The notes beneath the pieces are model-generated. The model saw nothing but the letters and a program-made list of their open reading frames with translations, did not search any database and was not told the DNA's origin. A DNA stretch of 64,000 nucleotides from Plazaster borealis (lineage: Eukaryota > Echinodermata > Asteroidea > Forcipulatida > Labidiasteridae): NCBI GenBank assembly GCA_021014325.1, contig CM037472.1, positions 36,046,234-36,110,233 on the forward strand. The letters run 5' to 3'. The position numbers and the translations under genes are program-made. Shown one piece after another: positions 34,346-46,500 of this stretch. The stretch's first letter is position 1, and every line of letters begins with the position of its first letter.

Positions 34346-34436
34346 AAGATTTTTGTTTTCCTATTCTCTCAAAAAATGATACTCGTCAATTTTTGGTATA
34401 GGCTGTTACAACTGATCCCATTGTCTTTGTTAGTCT

Positions 34437-34537
34437 TCATAATCTTTCAGATGTTACATGTCTTGGGATGATGGCGTTTCCCGTTGGAACCTGAAGGCTA
34501 GATTGATGTGAGCTTCTGGATGGCATGTTCAAAACAC
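34437..34537 (-). CDS. CATSPERG: CATSPERG last coding exon (residues 1072-1104 and stop)
   Basis: Acceptor gttacag, phase 1 in. Ser/Pro/Gln-rich end with PSRSSHQSSLQVPTGN, closed by TGA at 34439-34437. The tail is less conserved than the stem, so the assignment rests on splice phase and an open frame. Confidence 0.75.
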
Positions 34538-37500
34538 CTGTAACAAGAAAATAGAAACTGTAATAATATCATCTCAAAATGCAAGAGAAATCATCAGTGT
34601 TTTTTTCTTCTTTTCTTTAGGCCAAGTAACAAAAATAACGAGTTTCTCGCCCGGACTTTAAAAAAAAAAAGGAGGCGGCAGGGCCTTACTATTTTTCAAT
34701 TTGTTGCTATTTTTTTCCAAGATGACCGCCAAGCTAAATATGAATGGCCAAGGTATATTTATTCACACATATTGTGCTATTCAAGTATACTGATGCAATG
34801 TATGACAAAACAAATGATTTGTATCATTTTAGTCCACTTGCTAAGCAAGTTTCAAAATTCAGAAACATTGAAAAATGTACATGTGTTCAGCTTGAATTAG
34901 CTATAGAAGCCATTTATACAAAATGCACATCACAGCCTGGCAACGCATCCAATACCCACTGAGCTCAGGTGTATATGAGAAACCTTGACAGTGTATGCGT
35001 GCACTAGCTGCACCAGTGATTACCACGGTATGTGTCAAGGTCTGAAGTTCCCGCTGTATGAATGTGAGCTTTGTGTACGAACGGCTGTTGTATTGCAAAG
35101 GCTAAAAAAATAGTCAAGACAAATTCTTAGGCAAAATAACCCAAGGAACTTCGGGATTTTTTCAAATTTTACCTTCTTTTTTGTTTTCTTTTGTTTTCTT
35201 TTTTTCTAAAATAGTAAAATAGTAAATAGTAAAAAAAAAAGGAGACGGCAGCCAAAAAGGAGGCGGGCGGGGACAAGAAACTTGTTATTTTTGTTACTTG
35301 GCCTTATCAGACAACTGTGCAGGATGTTACCCTCTTAGAGACCATAGAGGCCACAAGACTTTAAAATTGTTAACTCCCTTCTTGTTTGCCTGAGAAATGA
35401 ATTTCCCAATATATCTAGGAAACTTTTCCTTAGCCACCTTAAAGGCACTGAACGTTTGGAAATTGTCAAAGACCCGTGTTCTCACTTGGTGTATCCCAAC
35501 ATATGCATAAAATATAAACAAGCCTGTGAAAATTTGGGCTCAATTGGTCATTGAAGTTGCAAGAAAATGATGAAGGAAAAAACACCCTTGTTGTACAAGT
35601 TTGTGTGCTTTCAGATTAGGAATAAAAACTTCTTGCAAGAAGTTTTTTATTATTTTAGTGAGAAATTACCTCTTTCTCAAAAACTACGTTACTTCCTACA
35701 ATGTTTTATACTATCAACAGCTCTCAGTTGCTTGTTACCAAGTATGTTTTTATGCGAATATTTGTTTTGAGTCATTACCAAACGTGTACGATACCTTTAA
35801 AGAGTTTTATTTGGACAAGTATAACAGTTTTCTTTGCACTAACTTATCATGTCATTCATGTTCTAAATCAGCAGGGCATTAATACGTCATTTTTTTTCTT
35901 TATCATATTTTAAGTCTTATTATTAGTTGACCTTTGGGTAGTATATTATTTTTTATTATTATCATGTATTTTCACATGCAATTAGTATAGTTTTGATACA
36001 ATGAACCAATTGCAGTCTGGGTACTCCACTCCAGGAGGGTTATAACCTCCTCTGGATGTTATCTCCATTTGTACCTTATTAAATATTCATTACAAATTAT
36101 AACTGTTGTTATTTAATGTATTTTCAAGTTTGTTGTGCAGATGGAAATAAACCAACCAAACAAACAAACAAACAAACAAACAAACACCCCAACAAACAAA
36201 CAAACAAACTTCCATTCAACCAAAAAGGTCAACACTGAATTGACACTGTTCAATGCTTCCCATGTTAACATAGTATCTACTTTTTTCAAAACAAAACCAC
36301 ATGTGTGTTTTATATTACATTTCCAGACATATACTAAAATGTTTTTATTAAAAAGTCAACAGTATTAGCCATGACTGGTTGTTTGGTGGCGATTATACAG
36401 AAATGAATGGTCTCTAAATGGTTACATATGTTGATTAACACATGCATTTTTAAATTGCACATCCGAAATATATTTGAAAGTTCGTCTAAGTGTGACACAT
36501 TTTATTTCAACTATTAAACTTTGATTAAATATAATTCAACACCTGATGACGTCATCATGACGTCATGACAACTGTGTCGTCTTCATATTGAGGTTCAATT
36601 GTCTGATGAGTTTCAAGGCTCAATTCAGTTTCAATCTTGAGTTATGCTTTCGAGAAGAGCTGGGTGGAAGAAGAAGGGGGAAAAAACAGGACAAAAACAA
36701 GGTGTTTGCGCTGTTGCACCAAATATATATATAATGTGTGTGCAAGGTAAGATGGAAAAACAACAAAACAGAAACAATCTGAAGACTTACCAGATCTTTT
36801 GATGTTAACATGCGAGACTTCCCCTAAGCCGAAACCTTCTTCTATGTTGAGAACTTTCTCGTCTGTCTCACTGTCATCTGGAAATATTCAATGCAAAACA
36901 ATAAAAACTGTCTCCACAAAACAGATCCATGCACCATGCAAGAACATCAAGTCTAGAAAAAATCTAGATGTGATCCTTGAACCAGGTTTCATCCCCAGGG
37001 TGTCATGACCATCCAAACACTAAACAGTGATTATGCTCAGTTTGGTCTTTTAGTGGATGTGGACAAAAAAATGAAAATACTGTTGTCATTTATTTGCCAT
37101 GGATGTTGACTTCCATTATGGCTCCAAACAAGTCTGGAAAAAAAAAAAATAGAACCGAAGGTTTCCTCAGAAAGGAGAGATATATGTTTTCACTTCTTTT
37201 CACCCCCCAAAAAATCTTCAAATTCATGAGGCCCCACATCAGTGACGTAACCAGGCTGAAGGCCCCTGCCCCCTCAAAACCCTTGTTCCCCCTCTTGCCC
37301 CCCTAAATGAGATCAAAATAATGCACAAATGAATGGTTCAATACATTAAATAACCCCCTAAATGAAAATGTCTGGTTACTCCAATGCCCCACATTAATAG
37401 CACTAAAAAGTCAGCCTGAATATAATAGGGTTCTTTTCATACGAACATTATGGGCACTTCATGCCAAAACCAGGCACTTCCTGCAAAACTCAAAACTGGG

Positions 37501-40500
37501 GTTATTTGTCAATGCAATAGATGAGAAAACAGCTTTCAAATAACACATAAAGCCTATAAGGTAAGTATTTCTCAACATATAGAATGTTTAAAGGCATCGT
37601 ACACATTTGGTAATTACTCAAATTATATATTAGCATAAAAACTGACTTGGTAACGAGCAACAGAGAGCTGTTGATAGTATAAAACATTGTGAGAAACGAC
37701 TCCCTCTGAAGTAACGTAGTTTTTGAGAAAGAGGTAATTTCTCACTAAAATAATAAAAACTTCTTGCAAGAAGTTTTTATTATTCTATCTGAAAGCACAC
37801 AAATTTGTACAACAAGGGCGTTTTTTCTTTCATCATTTTCTTGCAACTTCGATGGATGACCAATTGAGCCCAAATTTTCACAGTCTTGTTATTTTATGCA
37901 TATGTTGGGATACACCAAGTGAGAACACTGGTCTTTGACAATTTCCAAACGTGTACGATGCCTTTAAAACATCACATCACATTGATATCAAGGCTGATGT
38001 TAATAATAATAATAATAATAAAGAGAGATTTATAAAACGCAAACACTGGTTGCAGATCGGTTCCGCCTCAAGGCGCTGAATACAAGCAAAAATGGATTAA
38101 ACAACATAAATTAAATTAAAAATAACGAGAATTAAACAATTTTACAAAAAATTATGTCTTGACCAGCCAAAAACACAGTTTCAGTTGTCTTCAATTTTGC
38201 GGCCATTTCACTATTTCTGAGAAATGGTTGACTAGTTTGGCATATGAGGGTGTTACATTTGATTATGTTCATGAGGTAAAAAGTGCTCATCATACCTGAT
38301 ATCTGTGCCTCTAGAATCGTTGGCATCGGGGCTACTCTACTCTTCTTCCTATGTGGACGAGGCTTCCTCTTGGGTCTTCTCTTGTTACGATTACGGAAGA
38401 CAAAGATAAGGATGATCAACAACGATATCCCCAAAGACCACTAAAGAGAAATCATTACCAAGAAGAAGAAAAAAAACACAATAAATGAAATCAAATCATT
38501 GCGATCACTGCTAAACAAATCGGAAATAGACTAAAGTAGGAAGAATATCATGCCTTGAATTAACAGTTTTTTTCATAAGAAATGCTGGGTTATATTTATT
38601 TTGTAAAATTGCTCACAAACCTATGCCAGCTTTGGAGCCAGAAGTGTGAAAACCTTGGTCGCGAAACCCGTGCTGCAGATGCGAACATGTGTGATGCAAT
38701 GACTTACCAACAGGATTGCCGTACATGAGGAAACAGTAGTAGAGATTTGACTAATTAGTTGTAAATCATATCCCAACCATAATCAAGAAATTATTTTTTT
38801 ACTGAGCCATTATCCATATTTGTTTGAAAAACGCTGATTTACTTAAAGGGACACCTTTGGTTTTTCGGAACCGTTCGATAATTTTAATCCTATAGATATA
38901 CAATAAAACTAACCTGTGAAAATTTCATTTTAAAAGGTGGTCGTGATTATTTGGAGCGATTATGTCCACGCAGGAAGATTAATCCATAATTGGAATACAC
39001 AATCTGAGAAACGTATCTGACAGTAACATTTCTTAGATTCAAATTTTGGGGGATAAAAACTTTTTTTTCCGCAACCACATTACTTCAAAGAGAAATGATT
39101 CTCAAAATTCGTTATACTATCGAAAGCTGCTGTACTTTTAATAAAAGTAGACCCACCTTTGGGGTTTGACCGTTACTTACCCCAACTATGATCACTAAAT
39201 CGTTTTTACTGAGTTCCAATCCATGCACTTTTATCGTGAACTGCGTGATATATTCACAGTAGGTTGAGTCAATATCCACATCTCTAAAGGGAAACAAAGG
39301 GGAAACAAAAAAACCACAATCTCAATTGAGTCAAGTCCTTAGACCTAAAATGAAAGCTTAAAATGAGCAAATCCTTATTATAAAAGGATTTTGTCTACGT
39401 CCGAAAACAACGGGCATCTGAAAGCGCTCATTAGTTTTACAGCCAAATAATTTTTCGATAGTAACAAAGAGTCAAACTTCTTCTCTGAATGATAAGTGTA
39501 CACACGGGACCAACGACTTTAGGTCTCGATCATCCAAAGGACAAGTTATGGTAAAGCGGGTGAATGCACTGTGACAACAACAAAACTTGAGTTAGTACTA
39601 GAACGCTCATCCACTGAACTCCAATTGGAGTGGCGTGTGATGGTGGCCGAGTGGTGAAGAGCACCATGGACTCAAGCTCTGGTGTTTCTGATCAGCAGAG
39701 TGTGGGTTCGAGTCCTGGTCTTGACACTTGTGTCCTTGAGCAAGATACTTATAACCATAATTGCTTTGTCCTTAATGGATGTGACATTAAGCCGTAGACC
39801 CAGTGTACTAGGATTGGCCATGCATGTAAAAGAACCCAGAACACTTATCGCATGGGTTAAAACCCTGGTGTTTTTGGTTCACATATAGCAAGCACCGTTG
39901 TTTACAGGTTTCCTCAGGCTTGCGAGCTACAATGATTAAGTTCACTTATGAGGCATCCTTGGTTTCATTACCAGATATATATATAAGTGGGATTCACCAG
40001 ATCTAGTATATGGCATGTCTGAATATAGCACCTGTTTGTTACTTGGATAACGAAGTAGTACTCTGGTGGCCAGGGGAAGTTCATAGGAACACTGCTGCAT
40101 GGTGATCCTTGCTCACAGTGCCATAGAACCCCACTGTGTTCATGAGTGAAGATCGGTACTGAACCATTACCATGACTTCTTGCATCAGCTGGTTTCCATA
40201 TGATAGGTCCCGATCTGGGAGAGAGAGGGGGAGCGGAGAAACACATTGGGGAAATTAGAAAGAAGACCAAGTCAGAATAGACTGTGCAAAGTCTCGCGCA
40301 AATCGAAAACAAGAACAAAACTCGAACAAAGACTATATGTTTCTATGAAATAAAATCTTCTTTTAAAATTATATTTATACAAAATTCTTGAAAATAAAAA
40401 ATACTCGTAGCAAGTTGTTATAAATAAATTTTCAATTTTTGTGTAATACAAATAATTTGTTCAAATTAACATTGAAACAAAATTAAACTTGGGACGAGGA

Positions 40501-43500
40501 TGCTTATTGTTAGAAACCCCATTTGCCAATCAGGCCCGAATGTGTGCGTCTATCCCATAGGTTTAATGACAACATGCCCATCAGTTGGGCAGCATTCTTA
40601 AATTTTTACAAGAAAACGGAAACGGAGGTCAAGTCTTATTCTCTGGTTTTCTTCGTTATTTTGTTGAATTGGTTTTACTTTCATATTGTTTATCACTAAG
40701 TATTACACTCCCAACAACATATATAATTTTCATGGCCATAAACTACGTTAACCTAAAATATTGACCAAACAAAATGCAATTGCATGAAGGATACATGGGT
40801 AACGGCCTAATCCCATTGTAAACAAATTAATGTAAAATTAATTTTACAAGATAAAAAATATTGTAAACTAAATCAGTTGAAGGAAATAACACCCTTCATT
40901 ATGCAACTTTCGAAACTTGTAGCTATAAGCATTTCAAATGAGTGTTTTATTTATTTTCATTTAACAATTAATTTTGCTCCGAAAAAGAGAAAACAAGACG
41001 AACGAAGACTACACACTGTTGAAAATTCAGTCGAAAGTTTGTCCTCGCTGGTATGCACGCACATTTCGTCGAATTTCGACCCCTGCTACATGTTTTTATT
41101 AAATCAAATCTTCTTTTTAAATTCTAGTTAAAAAAAACTCTTGAAAAAAGCAAACAAACAAACAAACAAACAAATCTCATAGCAGTTTTTAACAAAAACA
41201 ATTTCAATTTTCATATAATTCAAATAACTTGTTAAAATTAACGTTGAAATAAAATTAAAACTTGGGAAAAAGATGGTTATTCAACCTCATGCAGTGCAAC
41301 ACGATATAGACCTTTCTATTGTTGATAAACAAAAACCGCGCTGGTTGGCATGGACGGCCAAATGTAAGCAAAACATTCAATCCTGTTAACAGATGTTATG
41401 ACCAAATTTAACATTTCTGCAAACTTTCAATTAAACAAATTACATCCCATGATTGGTTGCTTTGTTTCCAGCAAATTCAACACTACTTTTGAATTTGTGT
41501 GTAACATTGTTCCAAACTGTGGTTATCTGTTTTTGCTTTTTATTTATGGCTTCCCATAACTCATGCTGCGACGTTGCGATAGAAAGGTCTATGGTATGGA
41601 TCATATAGATGATGTAACCTCTGACGTCACTTGAAAACCATAACATGATGCGCGCGCACGTCGCCGGGCAAAATGTCTGTGTACTTGACAGTCAGCTAGC
41701 TAGCTAGTCGTTAACTTCTTGTCATTCGTCATGAAAGTACACGCAATATTACCATGAGTACGCGTCTTCTTGCCCGGCGGAACATGACTTGGACAGTGTT
41801 TTGTCAACAGATAGGCTTACCCATTTTGCAAATTATACTGAGTGATCTGTTCATTGGTGAAGTATTTCACATCGGTTGGATCGTCCACACTGCCACCAAT
41901 CACTGTCAATGAATACTGCCCAGTGAATAAGCTGGATCTCCCTGTAGCTAGATCTAAAAGGCGGAAGATGGGACTAAACTCTGCAATGTGACAAACACAG
42001 ACAGTAATGTCAAGGCAGTGATTGGACAATTAATGATTTTCAGGGATGTGATTGGACAACAATGAAACAATCCTGAAAGTGGTTAGTGGTGTCTTCTTAG
42101 TTGAGATAAAAACCCTCTGAACCTCCAGGGTGTTTACAGTAATAGATTTATAGACTCTCTACATCACTATAAATGGAAAACAGAGGCTTGGAAACAAGTT
42201 AACATTGTGAAGAAAAATTGAAATGAAAGGAAGATCTGTGAAAAATTCAGGTGTGAGAGTCATTGCTGACAAAAAAAAGCCTGAAAATATGATCCACATT
42301 TTAGGAGGTATCTTGAAATGATGACATTTCCAACTTTTGGTAATTAACCCCTAGTGGAGTTATAATGAATTCAAGGAGTTTCTGAGATAAGTATCCTTGG
42401 TGCTGGAGAAGTAAATCACAGAGCATGGTGTCTTTATATATACATATGTGGAAAAAATTACCGCTGATTGTATGCAATAGCCTGACTTAAAAGGTCTGTG
42501 CATACGTTTGGTAATGACTCTGAAAATTAATGGCAATACAAACTTACTTGGTAAGAAGACTCTCAGAAAAGCGAACTTAATCACTTTACTAGCCAAGAAC
42601 CCAATGGAGAGAAGACAATTAGGAAGGAAGTTTCAGTTTTAAATGTGGGAGGAAAACCACAGATTTTTATCAGGGAAAACCCGAGATATCAGGTAGGGAC
42701 TGAAAACCCACTCCACACAGTGCCCGGGTGGGATTCGAACCGGAGTCCTAGAGGTGGAAGGCGAGGAAAGATACCCCTACACCAACCCGACCACTTCTCA
42801 ACAATTTTACCACCTTTTGACAAAATGTTCACAGGTTGGATTTACAGTGTGTTGTTCGAACACTGAAAGGTGTGGTGGAATGTACTTCCAAAAACCACTG
42901 AAGTATCATAGCCAGATCTGGCCAAATCTACTCATATGTTGTTACTCTCTAAATAAAATACAACTCTACCTTACCTTGCTTGTAATAGAAGCATGGATAT
43001 TTCGGATCTGGTATCGGACAGTCGTATATACTCGGGTACGATATCCGTAATTGTTGGAATGTACCATCAATGTCAAAGACTAGATGTCTACCAGGAGGGC
43101 AACCCAGTTGAACACTTAGACTGTTGGTTCCCTGTGAATAAAAGCAAACCACAGCTCCTGAAATTGTGTTATATTTTAGTTATAATAATAATAATAATGG
43201 TTTTCTCGGCCAAATTTCAACAAAAATCCATTAATTTTAATACCCGGCTCATTCGATTTTGTTTCAATATGAATGCTCCGTTGAATCAGCACTCAATAGT
43301 CAAAAGGAGTAATTGCATTTCAGAGAAAAGTTATCACAGTGTCTGTTTGCCGCCGCATCCCACAGCCGTAAAGCGTTAGAAAAACTGCGGAACCATTCTC
43401 TACAAAAGCGACTGTAGAAGGCGCCTTGTGGCTCAGTGTGTGCTCTGTGCTACGCGTGTGTCACGTAGGCAAATCCTGAGTGCGATAGTTTATGGGATTG

Positions 43501-46500
43501 GTACCTCCTAAATAAGCACCAAAACGCGTGTGAATCGACGCCGCTCATCACTTTGAACCACGCGGCGGCAGTCAACATTTTTTATAGTTTGTTTTTATTT
43601 TATACTTTTAGTTTTTATCATGATACATTGTAACTACATTTACACTGGGCGGCTTGTTTTTTCGTATTTAATTGAAGATTATCGTAGCGGCGTATTCACG
43701 GCTCAAAATCGTATTTTCTACGCCCAAATCGTGTATGTTGGCATCCCTGCGCTGGGCAAAACCTTTGTGTACTGACAGCCAGCTAGAAAGTACACGCAAT
43801 GTTACCATGAGAACGCGTCTTCTTGCCCGGCGGAAACAGGACAGTGTTTTGTCAACAGAGGGCGGTTTGAATGTAAACAGGGGTCACATCGTCTATAGAT
43901 GCTGTACATTACCTGTAATTGATTGCCGTTATAAACATCATGAGCGAAGCAGTTGAAGGGAGAGTTCCATACATTGAATATAACAGACACTGGTCTTAGG
44001 CCGACACCAGGCACTGACTGGCTTTGGAGGATTCCTCTATCCTCCAGATCCACCTCAGGAATAAAAGATAAATAATATTTGAATATTTTAAAATTCATAA
44101 ACGACATTTTTACCTAAAATAAGTAGTGATGTCTAGTTCCTGATCCACAGTTCATTGATAATAGTGTCGTGGCCGAGCGGTTAAGAGCACCGGACTCCAG
44201 CACGTAAAAGAACCCAGAACACTTTTCATGGAATAGTATAGGGTTTAAAGGCACTGTACACGTTTGGTAATTACTCAAAATATATATTAGCATAAAAACT
44301 GACTTGGTTACAAGCAACAGAGAGCTATTGATAGTATAAAACATTGTGAGAAACGACTCCCTCTGAAGTAACGTAGTTTTTGAGAAAGAGGTAATTTCTC
44401 ACTAAAATATTAAAAACTTCTTGCAAGAAGTTTTTATTCCTAACTGAAAGCACACAAATTTGTACAACAAGGTTGTATTTTCTTTCATCATTCTCTTGCA
44501 ACTTCGATGACCAATTGAGCCCAAATTTTCACAGGCTTGTTATTTTATGCATATGTTGGGATACACCAAATGAGAACACTGGTCTTTGACAATTACCAAA
44601 CGTGTACGATGCCTTTAACCCCGATGTCTCTGGTTCACATCTATGGCGAGCACCCTATTTTACAGGTTTCCTCTGGCTTGCGAGCTACAGTGATTAAGTT
44701 CACTTATGAGGCATCCTTGATACTTGTTACCACAAATATAAAACGATAGTGTATTGTTTCAGATTGGCGTGTATATCTACTGATGATTTGGGGTTACATA
44801 GTTTTCTCTGGGGAAAAAATCCATCTATACTTTATAAACTTGGACAAAATTCTGTAAAAACGTTAACCATTATTCGTTGTTTCCTCGAAAAACATGACCA
44901 CTTAATTTGATGCAATTTTCTAGAGCTTGGCTTATAGGCAAGTGTTAATTGAAGAATAGAGAATGTATGGGAGTATGAAGTCGTGGAAAATCCAATGAAG
45001 TATGCACAATGCATCATTGGATTTGCAAGACTACATTCAATCCCATACGTTCTCTTTTCTTCAGTTCATTTAAAGGCAACGTACAAGTTTGGTAATTGGA
45101 GCCTATTGTTTGTTTCAAACCTATATAGTTGTAGATCTATACCATAAGACTAACCTGTGAAAATTTCATTTCAAAAGGTGGTAGCGTTTTTAAGATATTG
45201 CCAAAAATCTGGAACGGTTATGTCCACGCAGGAAGAATAATCTGCATTGGAATATACACTTTGAGAAACACACTGCAGTAATGCTTCTCAGATTCAAATT
45301 TTGGGGGATAAAAAGTTACATCTTTTCCATAACCGCAGTTCTTCCAAGTGAAAAGTTTCTCAAAATGTATTATACTATCCAAAGCTGCTGTACTTCTTAA
45401 TCTAACCAAGTAAGTTTTTATGACCATTAATATTCAGAGTCATTACCAAATGTGTACGATGCCTTTAAAACACAATAACCTGATTTTACCTGATACTTCA
45501 CGGAACTGTTGAGATGAAATACCTCCCTATTAGTGGATACTTGGAGGAGATTGTTATCCGACACGAGCACTGAAAGCCGGAGATCATCTAGAGAGGCTGT
45601 GCCTGAAGAGTGATGAAGCAAGAAAGTCTATAAGATTTGAAACTTTGCAAGGTGCAGAAAATAAACACAGAACTAGCTTTTGGAAAAAAAAATAATAATA
45701 ATATTCTCTCCAATGAGTTGTTGCTGACTTGTGGTGATTCTGCAAAAAGATTGTGTGCCCACCTCCATAGATCTGCTTAATTACAAAAAGTAGCAAGCAC
45801 AAAACAATTTTGCTTAAAGGTATCGTACACGTTTGGTAATGACTCAAAACAAATATTAGCATAAAAACTTACTTGGTAACAAGCAACGGAGAGCTGTTGA
45901 TACTGATAGTATAAAACATTGTGAGAAACGACTCCCTCTGAAGTAACATAGTTTTTGAGAAAGAGGTAATTTCTCAATAAAATAATAAAAACTTCTTGCA
46001 AGAAGTTTTTATTCCTATCTGAAAGCACACAATTGTACAACAAGGGTCTTTTTTCTTTCATCATTTTCTTGCAACTTCGATGACCAATTGAGCCCAAATT
46101 TTCACAGGCTTGTTATTTTATGCATATGTTGGGATACACCAAGTGAGAATACTGGTCTTTGACAATTTCCAAACGTGTTCAGTGCCTTTAACAGAATTCA
46201 ATTCAATTTAGTTTAATTCAGTTCATCATGTGAAAAACACATGAAATTTGTTATGCATTGTACAGCATTAAAAACATTATTTTGACATAAACCTACCCCA
46301 AAGTACATCACAAATAGAAAATGATATAAACAATGAAAAGAGAGAGTCATAAAAACTGAATAAGGTTACCAGCCAAATACAATATCGCACATCTGTGACT
46401 GGTATCCTGATTAGTTTTGCTCAGCAGAAAATTAAGTTGAGCAAACATTTCTGCTTTTAATCAGTTCTTTGAAATTGGGCACTGGTGTGTAACCTCAACG

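Larger units (their letters stand above)
31201..34436. other. region between the convergent genes
   Basis: AT-rich with no supported gene. It holds an imperfect ~121-bp tandem duplication (31933-32190), a stretch with ends like an inverted-repeat element (about 33405-33725), and a dimer of a tRNA-like SINE (33860-34345). Short open frames here have no recognisable protein. The CATSPERG 3' UTR must lie at its right end, but no convincing polyadenylation signal is seen on the - strand. Confidence 0.5.
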
